Shown here in pieces: positions 16,545-23,951 of a stretch of 29,248 nt of DNA. The notes under the pieces are model-generated. The model saw nothing but the letters and a program-made list of their open reading frames with translations, was not told the origin of the DNA and ran no database searches. This DNA comes from a virus. The stretch spans positions 1 through 29,248 of the IMG/VR virus record IMGVR_UViG_3300049846_001563. One strand, written 5' to 3'. The position numbers and the translations under genes were made by a program. Each line of letters starts with the position of its first letter. The stretch's first letter is position 1.

Positions 16545-17788
16545 GTGAGCCTCCCGCGGACCGAGCCCGCCACCTTCTTGGAGATCATCTGGTAGTACGC
16601 GATGATGCGGCCTTCGTAGGCGTCGGCCGAGTCCTCGCGAAGGAGCTTGGTCCCGTCGCGCGCGTCGATGAACGGGAATTGACCGGGGCCCTTGAGCTCC
16701 CACTTGTCGAGATCCACGCCCCAGGCGACGCCCTGCGTGTTGTTGTAGTCGGAGTACACCTCGACGGTGCCTGCGCCAGTCGCGACCTTCACGCCCTCGA
16801 AGCCGACCTTTCCGTCGACCTCCGTGTTGACCACGATACGCCTGCTGCCGAGCGACAGGATGAGCGCGAGGAAGTCCAGGTCATTCTCGAAGATGTGGGA
16901 GAGCTTGCCGCCGTTGCGGATGCTCACCTGGCACATCTTCTGGATCTGCTCCTCGGGGCCGAGCGTGCGGAGGTCTGCGCGGGAACCCGCGAGACGAACC
17001 GCGTCCTGCGAGCGGTCGAGACCAAAGAAGTTGTCGCCGCCGACCGGCGCCGTGGACGGCACCCAGGCCTCGAAGCCCTTGATCGCGATGCCGAAGTCGC
17101 CTTCCGTGAAGATGAAGTCCGACGCCGCCGCGGTCGGGATCATCGACGCGTCGTTGATGGCCGTGGCCGTGCCGCCCGGCGTGTTCGTCACCGTTACGGT
17201 GCCCGCGTCGCGGTCGACCGAAAGGACGTACATCTTGCCCGGCTTGACCGAGCCAGACGTACCGTCCGCCGTCGAGAGCACCAGGGGCTGGTTCTTCTCG
17301 AACTTGACGATGTCGTTGATGTTGTTGAGCGTGAAGCTCGTGCCGGAGAGCGTGACGCCTGCCGTGAAGCGGCCGATGGAGCCGCCGCCGTTGAGATACG
17401 GCTCGTAACCGAAGTTACGCTTCATCGCGTCCATCGCCGAGTCGAGCTCGAACTCAAAGGCCTCGACGAAGGCACCCTTGCTGTTCGACGTCTGACGCTG
17501 GAGGCGTCCGTCCACCGAGTACAGCGAGTAGTTGTCCGTGATCGAGATCTGGTACTCGACCACGTTGCTGGCCACCTTGTTGGCCTTGGCCTTGTTGAAG
17601 AGGTGCGATCGGCCCGCGGTGTGAGCGATGCGCACGGGCATGTGCCAGCTCTTGCCGTAGCCGTCGAAGCTCTTTTTCAGCATCGAGAACAGCGTGTTGT
17701 TCTCGTACATCGCCACCATGACGTCGTTCGGGTCAGGGTAGAGATGCTTGATGATCGCGTCGTGCGTCGTCGGAGTTGCCGCAGCCAT
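16541..17788 (-). CDS. major capsid protein (HK97-type fold)
   Basis: 415 residues with a strong GGAGG 7 bases before the ATG, fitting high expression. It has the expected place after portal and scaffold. The N-terminal segment HLYPDPNDVMVAMYENNTLFSMLKKSFDGYGKSWHMPV and the strand SNVVEYQISITDNYSLYSVDG fit the N-arm and early P-domain of HK97-type capsids. FVEAFEFELDSAMDAMKRNFG would be the long spine helix. Later strands (IVVNTEVDGKVGFEGVKV, GVDLDKWELKGPGQFPFID) suit the A and P domains. No N-terminal protease domain is visible, consistent with a separate scaffold gene. Confidence 0.85.
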   Translation of the reverse strand: MAAATPTTHDAIIKHLYPDPNDVMVAMYENNTLFSMLKKSFDGYGKSWHMPVRIAHTAGRSHLFNKAKANKVASNVVEYQISITDNYSLYSVDGRLQRQTSNSKGAFVEAFEFELDSAMDAMKRNFGYEPYLNGGGSIGRFTAGVTLSGTSFTLNNINDIVKFEKNQPLVLSTADGTSGSVKPGKMYVLSVDRDAGTVTVTNTPGGTATAINDASMIPTAAASDFIFTEGDFGIAIKGFEAWVPSTAPVGGDNFFGLDRSQDAVRLAGSRADLRTLGPEEQIQKMCQVSIRNGGKLSHIFENDLDFLALILSLGSRRIVVNTEVDGKVGFEGVKVATGAGTVEVYSDYNNTQGVAWGVDLDKWELKGPGQFPFIDARDGTKLLREDSADAYEGRIIAYYQMISKKVAGSVRGRLT

Positions 17789-17812
17789 TCCAGCCTCCAG
17801 GGCTGGCGCCTG

Positions 17813-18814
17813 TCATTCTCGCGACGGTTGGCCAGCCTCAAGCCCTGCCACGATGGCCTCCCTGGCTTGACGGCGCCTCTCTTCGAGCGAGAGCGCCTTC
17901 TTCTTGCCGGAGGACGTGGCAGCGGCGTGTTGGTTTGAGATCCCGTTCGGCCCGCTCTCGGTTTGTGCCGGAGCCTGTTGCGCTTGGCCGTTCGTTGGCT
18001 GGGAAGATCGCTTCGCGTGACCTTCGAGAATTCTTGTAGCACGAGGTTGGGCCTCAAGTTCAAGCGCTTCGCGAATTTCGTCGTCAGACGGGTTGCGTCC
18101 GTGCTCGATGTTGAACTTTCGGATGAGGGGAATCGTCCGACCCGTGCCGTCATCGACCGGACGATGGAGAAGCTCCTCGACCAGCGCCGGAACCTGGTGC
18201 GGCTCGTACACCAGCGTCAAATTGGGCGCGTTGTCGGGCGTGATCGAGCCCACGAACATCTTCATGGCCTCGAAACGGCGCCGATCCTGCTGTTCGGCCG
18301 CGATCCGCTCCTTTTCCTGCTCTTCTTGGGCGGTTTTCGCCGCGAGAGCCTCTTCGAGCTTGCGGATCCGCTTCTCTTCCTCCGATTCGGGCTTCGCGAA
18401 CCGCTTGGCGACCTCGACGGGGTCCTTTCCCTTCTTCAGGAGGTAGCCAACGGGGTCGCCGAGGGCCTCGTCGAGCTCGTCGAGCTTGGCCTGGATGGCT
18501 TTTTCCTTCTCGGAGAGCCCGGAGAGCTTCTCCTGCCACTGAGATTCGAGTCTTCGGACGTTCGCCTCACGCTTGGCGGCCGCCTCGAAGCGCTTGGACA
18601 GCTCCAGGTGCTTCTCGGGGGCCTCTTCGGGGGCCGTTTCGGCGACTGGAGCAGCCCCGGAGGGCTGGGGGGCCGGGGTTTCCGGTGCCTGGCTCGCCTC
18701 CGACGCTGCTTCAGTGGCCGGAGCGGCCTCTTCCGCTGCGGGGGCGTGCGCTTCCGGCGCCGCGCTCGCGCCGATCGTGGAGCGAGCCTGCGAAACGATG
18801 GGTCCATTGCTCAT
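17813..18814 (-). CDS. capsid scaffolding protein
   Basis: 333 residues, starting 3 bases after the portal stop. Residues ~15-68 are an Ala/Pro/Glu-rich disordered region. Residues ~70-125 are strongly helical and charged (LELSKRFEAAAKREANVRRLESQWQEKLSGLSEKEKAIQAKLDELDEAL), and ~140-200 are coiled coil. After RKFNIEHGRNPSDDEIREALE comes a Gln/Ser-rich linker and a basic C-terminal helix (KKKALSLEERRRQAREAIVAG), which is the usual capsid-binding end of scaffolds. Position between portal and major capsid makes this the standard assignment. No protease motif was seen. Confidence 0.82.
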   Translation of the reverse strand: MSNGPIVSQARSTIGASAAPEAHAPAAEEAAPATEAASEASQAPETPAPQPSGAAPVAETAPEEAPEKHLELSKRFEAAAKREANVRRLESQWQEKLSGLSEKEKAIQAKLDELDEALGDPVGYLLKKGKDPVEVAKRFAKPESEEEKRIRKLEEALAAKTAQEEQEKERIAAEQQDRRRFEAMKMFVGSITPDNAPNLTLVYEPHQVPALVEELLHRPVDDGTGRTIPLIRKFNIEHGRNPSDDEIREALELEAQPRATRILEGHAKRSSQPTNGQAQQAPAQTESGPNGISNQHAAATSSGKKKALSLEERRRQAREAIVAGLEAGQPSRE

Positions 18815-18817
18815 GGG

Positions 18818-20809
18818 TCAGGGTCCTTGCGGGGGTCCAGGTGGAACGCCGCCGTTGGGGAGGGGCATCATCTCGGGCGGCGGTGCGCCCGGGGGCATCA
18901 TGGGAGCCGGGCCGGCCATGGGAGGCCCAGGCGGCATGGGCGGAGGCTGTACGGCCTGCATCTCAGGCGGCATCGGCTCGCCCGGCATCAGGTTGGGGCC
19001 CTCGGGAACCCAAGGCTTGCCCGTCAGGAAGTGGTAGCAGGCCGCGATGTAGTTCCGCATGACGGCCAGGCGCTCCTGAGGAAGCCCGTCGTGCTTGGCC
19101 GCCTCATAGGCGTCCAGCATCATGCGGTACGCCATCTTGTGATCGCCGATCGCGTCGCGGACAACCTTCTCGCCCTTGCGCATGCGGGCGATGTCGCGGC
19201 GAACGTTCTTCTTGCCGGCCAGGCGCTCGGACGCAAAGGCCTCCGTGTCCGGCCACTCCAGCATCTCGAAGATGTCATCGGTCGTGACCTGCGTGTACTG
19301 CGCCAGCTCCAGCGCGTACTCGCGTCGTCCGGCCGGCGTGTCCGGCATCTTGCTCGTTGGGTAGACCTGGACCGCGATGGTGTCGAAGTCGACCTTGTCC
19401 CAGGTCACGCTCTCGATGGTGCGCCCCGAGAATCCGGACCGGGCGAGCACGGGGGCGGGCTTCTTCTTGAGCGAGCCCACCACGCGGGCGAGCTTGTACG
19501 CATCCTGGCTCGCGCTCTCCTCGGCCGAGCGGAGGAAGTTGGCGAATCGCTCGGTCTCGACGTTGAGGTACGTCCGGAGAGCGACCGCGGAATCCAGGCC
19601 CGCGGGCTTCTGGCTCTGCGCGGAGAGCTGAGAGATGCCGGTGACCTCGTAGAGCGTGCGCACGAGATACTGGAGATGCTGGAAGACCTCGCTCGACATG
19701 CTCTGCGGGGCGTAGACCTGCGGGGGAACCGCGCCCGTGTACTTGATGATCGTGGCGATGTCGTTGTTGAGGCTGGCCGAATTGACGTTGGAACTCGACT
19801 CGACCATCCAGTGAGGCTTGGCAAGCAGGTGCATGGCCCGCTGGATGTCGCGGATGATGCGATTGATCTCGCGCTGGATGCCGGCGACACGCTCCGCGAT
19901 GCCGATCCCCCACATGCCCATGACCTGGACTTCCGGGCGCTGGAAGTTGTAGGGCAGGATCTTGTCGTCGTAATCCAGGAACTTGAGCGTTTTGCCCCGG
20001 ATGCACACGATCTTCTTGCCTGGGCGCTGGCCCCTGGGCCTGGCGTAGCCCTCGTACACCAGGATCTGGTCAGAAGACTCGTCGCGGTCGAAGTCGTCGA
20101 TGTCCGTCTCGCTCGCGCGAGCGTCGCAAGCCTCTTCCAGGTCTTCGTTCCAAGTCTTCTCTTCGCGCCCGTTGCCAGGCTTACGCCAAAGCTCGAAGAC
20201 TTCCTGACGGTCGTAGTACTTCCGCTCGGCGATGTGGACCGGGGCGCCGTAGAGGCACTCGCGATCGTCGAAGATCATTTCCCAAGGGAACCGGCGCTCA
20301 ACAACGGCGTCCCCGTCGACCTCGTGGACCTTGGACACGCCCAGGCCGTAGATGGCCGTGTCGAGGATCTTGCCGGGGTAGATGTTCTGGTAGTAGCCGA
20401 GCTCATAAAACTTGCCGTCGATGTACTTGTCGGCGTTCTCGGCCTTCTCGCGAAGCTCGTAGGGCCCTTCCACCGTCGTAAACATCGGCCGCGGGCGGTT
20501 CTTGCAGGTCTTGGAGACCAGCGAATCGATCGCGTTCTGCGTGACGTTCAGGCTGATCTGGCCCTGGTTCATCATGCTTCGGGTGTACGAATTCACCCCG
20601 AAGCCCAGGAGCGGCAGGTTGGAGTACAGGCTCGCGTAGAGCAGGTTGCGCTTCCTGCGGTCGACGGCGCTTGGCCGCTCGCGGACGTGGTCGCACCACT
20701 TCAGGAACTGCGCGTGCGCGTCCTCGAAGTCGGCGTCTTCCCAGCGAAACCGCTCGGCCTCGGCCTTGGTATCCGAGACTCCGATCGTGCGACGCTTCGT
20801 CGTGGCCAT
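18818..20809 (-). CDS. portal protein
   Basis: 663 residues. The portal core is visible: DSLVSKTCKNRPRP (~95-108), AENADKYIDGKFYELGYY, DTAIYGLGVSKVH, the RFPWEMIFDDRE strand (~173-184), MWGIGIAERVAGIQREINRIIRDIQRA (~299-325), QHLQYLVRTLYEVTGISQLSAQ (~377-398) and AVALRTYLNVETERFANFLR. The last ~60 residues are an unusual Pro/Met/Gly tail (MPPGPP, MMPPGAPPPEMM), probably disordered. It opens the head operon. A 19-bp motif ends 9 bases before the ATG, and the ribosome site is weak. Confidence 0.88.
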   Translation of the reverse strand: MATTKRRTIGVSDTKAEAERFRWEDADFEDAHAQFLKWCDHVRERPSAVDRRKRNLLYASLYSNLPLLGFGVNSYTRSMMNQGQISLNVTQNAIDSLVSKTCKNRPRPMFTTVEGPYELREKAENADKYIDGKFYELGYYQNIYPGKILDTAIYGLGVSKVHEVDGDAVVERRFPWEMIFDDRECLYGAPVHIAERKYYDRQEVFELWRKPGNGREEKTWNEDLEEACDARASETDIDDFDRDESSDQILVYEGYARPRGQRPGKKIVCIRGKTLKFLDYDDKILPYNFQRPEVQVMGMWGIGIAERVAGIQREINRIIRDIQRAMHLLAKPHWMVESSSNVNSASLNNDIATIIKYTGAVPPQVYAPQSMSSEVFQHLQYLVRTLYEVTGISQLSAQSQKPAGLDSAVALRTYLNVETERFANFLRSAEESASQDAYKLARVVGSLKKKPAPVLARSGFSGRTIESVTWDKVDFDTIAVQVYPTSKMPDTPAGRREYALELAQYTQVTTDDIFEMLEWPDTEAFASERLAGKKNVRRDIARMRKGEKVVRDAIGDHKMAYRMMLDAYEAAKHDGLPQERLAVMRNYIAACYHFLTGKPWVPEGPNLMPGEPMPPEMQAVQPPPMPPGPPMAGPAPMMPPGAPPPEMMPLPNGGVPPGPPQGP

Positions 20810-20818
20810 CTCAAGCCA

Positions 20819-20837
20819 CTTTACATAACTTTACGTT
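20819..20837 (-). promoter_or_regulatory. 19-bp tandem motif upstream of the portal gene
   Basis: Minus strand AACGTAAAGTTATGTAAAG. It differs at only 2 of 19 positions from the copy at 28501-28519. It contains GTAAAG twice at a 10-base period, about one helical turn. It is AT-rich in a GC-rich genome and ends 9 bases before the portal ATG. A phage-specific promoter element, or a site for an activator or repressor, is inferred; transcription was not observed. Confidence 0.55.
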
Positions 20838-20993
20838 GCGATCCAGCGAGGACGGGCTACCTTCCTCAGCGGCGGAGCCTACACGCACCCCGTGCTGAAA
20901 GGTTCAGCGCGACCCTTTGTAAGGTCGAGATACGGTTCAAATCCGTCTTCGTGCTCCTCCCACTCGACGCCCCTCGGCCCCGGCCCTGGGGCG
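20838..20993. other. non-coding gap between the terminase module and the portal operon
   Basis: About 155 bases without a supported gene. Besides the 19-bp motif at its low-coordinate end, it contains the tRNA-like element and most of an 8-bp-stem hairpin. No credible start codon with ribosome site was found on the minus strand. The gap separates the terminase gene group from the head genes, so it is a natural place for a terminator followed by a promoter. Confidence 0.6.
20885..20955 (+). tRNA. tRNA-like element with TGT-type (Thr) anticodon arm and eight-base loop, possibly degenerate
   Basis: On the plus strand, opposite to all genes. It contains a consensus T-arm core (GGTTCAAATCC) with a 4-bp stem plus one mismatch. 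A D-arm is formed by GCTG/CAGC around AAAGGTT. An anticodon stem CGACC/GGTCG closes an eight-base loop, CTTTGTAA. Removing one T would give CTTGTAA, the usual Thr(TGT) loop. The acceptor stem pairs only 4 of 7 positions (GCAC with GTGC), the variable loop is just 3 bases, and no CCA is encoded. It could be a decayed tRNA, a tRNA mimic or a processing signal. This was folded by hand. Confidence 0.35.
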
Positions 20994-20995
20994 TC
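20966..20995 (-). terminator. strong GC-rich hairpin at the end of the terminase gene group
   Basis: A perfect 8-bp inverted repeat (GACGCCCC/GGGGCGTC) encloses a 14-base loop and overlaps the stop codon of the 64-residue gene. There is no U-tract on the minus strand after it. It may therefore be a weak or factor-assisted terminator, an attenuator or an RNA-stability element rather than a classical intrinsic terminator. Confidence 0.35.
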
Positions 20996-21188
20996 ACTCG
21001 TTTGTGATCGGGCCTTCCTCTTCGTCGAGAGGTCGCATCGGGCGCACGAAGGGATCTTTCTTCCAGTCCGGGATGGGCTCGAACCCATGTTTCTCGGCCA
21101 GCTCGGCGCCGGTCATAGGACGGATCGGGACGCCCATCGCGTAGCCCACGCGGCGGCGGATGTTGCGGATCATCTTCTTCAGGCTCAT
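20994..21188 (-). CDS. 64-residue protein of unknown function, last gene of the terminase group
   Basis: The ATG overlaps the previous stop as ATGA. The sequence begins with a basic helix (MSLKKMIRNIRRRVGYAMG), continues with PMTGAELAEKHGFEPIPDWKKDPF and ends acidic (LDEEEGPITNE). The basic helix could bind nucleic acid or a membrane surface. A short gene between terminase and portal is common in phages, but I do not recognise this one. Confidence 0.6.
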   Translation of the reverse strand: MSLKKMIRNIRRRVGYAMGVPIRPMTGAELAEKHGFEPIPDWKKDPFVRPMRPLDEEEGPITNE

Positions 21189-21421
21189 GGCAGTTTCTCC
21201 AGTTCCTGGTCGCTCACGGGGCGGCCAAGCTGTTCCTCGTAGAAGCTGCGGCGCATGGCGAGCGGGTCGCGTTCGGCCTTCTCCAGCTTCACGGGCTCCG
21301 CGCCCAGGAGGATCTCGGTCCCCTGGTGAACCAGCTTGAGCACCCCGCGCCTGCGCATCAGGTCGATGAGATCGCTCAGTTCAGAAAGCTGGTCTCGTTC
21401 ATCTGTTCGAGGTCGGGCCAT
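21185..21421 (-). CDS. 78-residue protein of unknown function following the large terminase
   Basis: The ATG at 21421 has GAGGAT about 8 bases upstream and overlaps the 3' end of the terminase gene by 46 bases. It begins MARPRTDERDQLSELSDLIDLMRRRGVLKLVHQGTEILLG, suggesting two helices and a strand. It ends with MRRSFYEEQLGRPVSDQELEKLP, a helix pattern often seen where a short protein contacts nucleic acid or another subunit. It is coupled by ATGA to the next gene. The function is unknown. Confidence 0.62.
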   Translation of the reverse strand: MARPRTDERDQLSELSDLIDLMRRRGVLKLVHQGTEILLGAEPVKLEKAERDPLAMRRSFYEEQLGRPVSDQELEKLP

Positions 21422-22878
21422 GCGGGATCCTCTTTCTCGTTCCACCATTCGGTCTTGGGCTTGACGACTTCGGCCAGCCTGGCCTCGAACATGGCCTCGG
21501 CCTCCAGGGCGTCAGCCTCGGGCGTGCCCTTCACTGGGCCGGCCTTACGGGTCTCTTCGAGGTAGTGACACGCCGCACGCCAGGCGTACAGGCACGCGTC
21601 GCTCAGGTGGTCCTTGTAGCCCTCCATGGGCATCTCGCGCTCGTCGTCCCACGGGAGCTTGCTCCACTCGTCAAGGAGTCCCTCGTTGCCGGGGAAGACC
21701 TTGAGCAGTCCCGCCTTGAGGTCCGACGCGAAGAGCTCGATGTAGCCTCGCTTGTTGTTCTTCTCGGCGGCCTCGATGGGGAGCTTGAACCGGCGCCGGG
21801 CCTCCTCGACGTAGCCTTTGCCGAAGCCGGAGGTGTCGCCGACCATGCGGGCGAAGGGGTACTTCTTCGTGAGCCGGAGAGCGATCTCCGCAGCCTCGGG
21901 CGCGAGCAGGCCCCGCTTGTCGAAGCTCTCGATGACGTAAACGTTCGGGTCATCGCGCTGCCAGCCCAGCACCACGAACGCCGTGGAGTCGGTGAAACCG
22001 TAGTCGATGCCCAGGACGTACTGCCAGCCCAAGCGCTCGCTCATGGGCAGGGCAGGAGAAGAATTCTTCTGCTTCGCGTACGGGTACACGAGACCCTGGG
22101 CGGCAGCGACGAAGCTGCACTCGTACTCCTGGGCGAACCACCAGCCTCGCCCGAGGGCCTCTTTCTCGGCCTTGAGCGCTTCTAGCTGGGCCCTGGGCGC
22201 GCGCGGGTTGTGCCAGGCCGTGACTTCGTACCGGTCCCAGGCTACGCCGCCGCCATGCCAAATGTCCGCGAAGTGCCCCTTCAGTCCCTTGGGTGTCGAG
22301 AGCAGGATGTGTTGACCCTTCGTGACGAGGAGCGAGGGTTCCAGGGCCTCGAAGACCGCGTCAGGGACCGCGGCGGCCTCGTCTTCGATGATCATGTGCG
22401 GGGAGTAGCCGCGGATGGTGTCAGCGTCGGCGGCCACGATCATGATTCGAGAGCCGTTCGAGAATTCTAGCTCCCGCTTGTTGTCGGCCTTGGTGTTGAC
22501 CGTGATCTCCTTGAGCTCGCGCATGTGGTCTTCGATCTTGCGACGAAGCTCCTGCGCCTGGGGGATCGCGGGGGCGACGATGAGCGTGAGGCTCTTGGGA
22601 GAGAAGACGGCCTTGTGGACCGCCTTCGCTGCCGCCGTCGTGCTCTTGCCCTGCTGGCGAGCGACGTTGACGATAATCTTCTTGGACTTGCTTTGAAGGA
22701 GCCTTGCCTGCCATCCGTCAGGCTCAAACTTCAGGTTGTCCCGGCAGAACTGGACCGGATCGTACGCGTGAAGGCTCTGGAGGATGACCTTCTGGAGAGC
22801 TTCAGCCGGCGACCCCGGGGGCTGGTGCTTGCTGGTCTGCGCGAGGAGCTTTTCCAGGCTTTTCTTGACGTTCGGCAT
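21376..22878 (-). CDS. terminase large subunit (packaging ATPase-nuclease)
   Basis: 500 residues, the usual length. The ATPase half has Walker A ARQQGKST (73-80), Walker B MIIEDEAAAV (162-171) and the coupling motif LLSTPKG (192-198). The nuclease half has RNase H-like acidic residues: D292 in LGIDYGFTDST, D348 in VGDTSGFG, and D423/D427 in KDHLSDACLYAW. It pumps genomic DNA into proheads through the portal and cuts concatemers. The start codon overlaps the preceding gene by 77 bases; no other early Met is available. No clear small terminase precedes it directly. Confidence 0.92.
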   Translation of the reverse strand: MPNVKKSLEKLLAQTSKHQPPGSPAEALQKVILQSLHAYDPVQFCRDNLKFEPDGWQARLLQSKSKKIIVNVARQQGKSTTAAAKAVHKAVFSPKSLTLIVAPAIPQAQELRRKIEDHMRELKEITVNTKADNKRELEFSNGSRIMIVAADADTIRGYSPHMIIEDEAAAVPDAVFEALEPSLLVTKGQHILLSTPKGLKGHFADIWHGGGVAWDRYEVTAWHNPRAPRAQLEALKAEKEALGRGWWFAQEYECSFVAAAQGLVYPYAKQKNSSPALPMSERLGWQYVLGIDYGFTDSTAFVVLGWQRDDPNVYVIESFDKRGLLAPEAAEIALRLTKKYPFARMVGDTSGFGKGYVEEARRRFKLPIEAAEKNNKRGYIELFASDLKAGLLKVFPGNEGLLDEWSKLPWDDEREMPMEGYKDHLSDACLYAWRAACHYLEETRKAGPVKGTPEADALEAEAMFEARLAEVVKPKTEWWNEKEDPAWPDLEQMNETSFLN

Positions 22879-23185
22879 TCTTCAGAGTCTGCGGGCTGGG
22901 CCTGTCGGTGTCCAGGAAGCGGTAGTTCTTGATACGGCTCGCCGGCACGCCCGTCCACCACTCCCAGCGGTCGTCAGCCCCCGGCTCTTTCGCGCCGTTA
23001 CCGGGGTTGCACGCCCGGTTGATGAAGACCTGCGCATCGCCAATGCGCGCGCCGTCCCACGGGACTTCGATGAGCCACATTTCGGACGCGATGAGCGTGC
23101 CCATGGGCATGATGTTCCGGTCCGTCGCGTCCATGACGGGCGTGTCCAGGGCAGCGAGAGCGAGGCGGCGGGTCGTGACGGTCAT
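22802..23185 (-). CDS. 127-residue protein preceding the large terminase
   Basis: The ATG overlaps the previous stop as ATGA. It begins MTVTTRRLALAALDTPVMDATDRNIMPMGT and has a compact, Trp-rich core (IEVPWDGARIGDAQVFINRACNPGN, DRWEWWTGVPASRIKNYRFLD). The Lys/Gln/Pro-rich tail (PGKAPRADQQAPAPGVAG) overlaps the terminase start by 77 bases. It has no helix-turn-helix pattern, so I do not call it the small terminase, although the position would suit one. Unknown function. Confidence 0.6.
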   Translation of the reverse strand: MTVTTRRLALAALDTPVMDATDRNIMPMGTLIASEMWLIEVPWDGARIGDAQVFINRACNPGNGAKEPGADDRWEWWTGVPASRIKNYRFLDTDRPSPQTLKNAERQEKPGKAPRADQQAPAPGVAG

Positions 23186-23577
23186 GTCTTCAGTTCCTTG
23201 AAGGGGTTGAACGCGATGGGCTCGGAGCTTGGGAAGTGTCGCTCGGCCGACAGGAACGACACTAGCTCACGATGCAGGGCCGCGCCCAGCTCGGGATCGC
23301 TTCGGATGGGAACACGGGCGTACGCGTAGAGGATCTGCCAGTCGCTCAGGCCCTTGGAGCGCCGGATGGCCATCCAGCACTCGGGGGTCTCCGGATGGCT
23401 GGGATGACAGCCCATCCAGACCTCGCTCGTGGGGAGCGTGATGAAGTCGAGCACGTGGTTCACGAGCAGCCAGAAGTCGGCCTGACGTAGACCCTTGCCC
23501 CAGACCTCGCGCGCGCGCCGCTCGTTCAGGTCGTGCTTCCAGCTCGCCAGTACGAACTGCCTCTCGCTCGCCGACAT
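23182..23577 (-). CDS. GNAT-fold-like phage protein
   Basis: 131 residues from the ATG at 23577 (MSASERQFVLASW). The order fits phage GNAT-like proteins: an opening FVLASWKHDL helix, a central strand EVWMGCHPSHPETPECWMAIRRSKG, then WQILYAYARVPIRSDPELGAALHRELVSFL. There the strand LYAYARVPIRSDPELGAAL takes the place of the acetyl-CoA-binding V..-x-R/Q-x-x-G-x-G/A loop, but the glycine-rich Q/R-x-x-G-x-G signature is not intact. It may bind a ligand or have a structural role; T7 gp13 is a distant comparison. The start is uncertain because the upstream gene overlaps it by 52 bases. Confidence 0.55.
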   Translation of the reverse strand: MSASERQFVLASWKHDLNERRAREVWGKGLRQADFWLLVNHVLDFITLPTSEVWMGCHPSHPETPECWMAIRRSKGLSDWQILYAYARVPIRSDPELGAALHRELVSFLSAERHFPSSEPIAFNPFKELKT

Positions 23578-23951
23578 CGGACGGACAAGCAGGGCAAACC
23601 CCGAGGCTGACGAAGCCTCCACTTTTTGGGGCGCGCCCTCGGCCTGACGATCGCGATTAGGTACGCGAGTATCGACATGAGAAAGTCGACCATGTGCGTC
23701 GTCCCCTTGACCCTCGCCACGTACTCGGTCCTCGCGTACTCCTCCGGATCGACCGTCACTGAATGCCATCGGTACGTCTCCTTGATGGGCAAACCATCTC
23801 TGTCGACACGAAAGTAGGTGACGCGCAGCTCGTTCGTCCGGGGCGTCATGACGAGGTCGAGTCGCTCGTCCCTGCTGCATCGTCCAGCGCACGCGCGGCC
23901 CCAGAGGATCCTCGCCAGATCACGCGGGTTCGGGGGCGTAGCGGCGGACAC
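23526..23951 (-). CDS. 141-residue hypothetical protein with one possible membrane segment
   Basis: A GTG start at 23951 overlaps the GroES-like gene by 32 bases; an internal ATG at 23849 would leave a 70-base gap, unusual here. The central part (RVTYFRVDRDGLPIKETYRWHSVTVDPEEYART) is strand-rich. HMVDFLMSILAYLIAIV is hydrophobic and long enough for a membrane pass. The tail is strongly basic with scattered Cys. The last ~50 bases overlap the next gene, and the tail may be little constrained. No family recognised. Confidence 0.5.
   Translation of the reverse strand: MSAATPPNPRDLARILWGRACAGRCSRDERLDLVMTPRTNELRVTYFRVDRDGLPIKETYRWHSVTVDPEEYARTEYVARVKGTTHMVDFLMSILAYLIAIVRPRARPKKWRLRQPRGLPCLSVRCRRARGSSYWRAGSTT

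Noticed and set aside
17963-21007. Plus-strand open frame of about 1014 codons across the portal and scaffold genes
   Set aside because: It is antisense to the portal and scaffold genes, whose motifs are clear; long antisense frames are expected from the strong GC third-position bias. Its translation is Leu/Arg/Gly-rich without domains.
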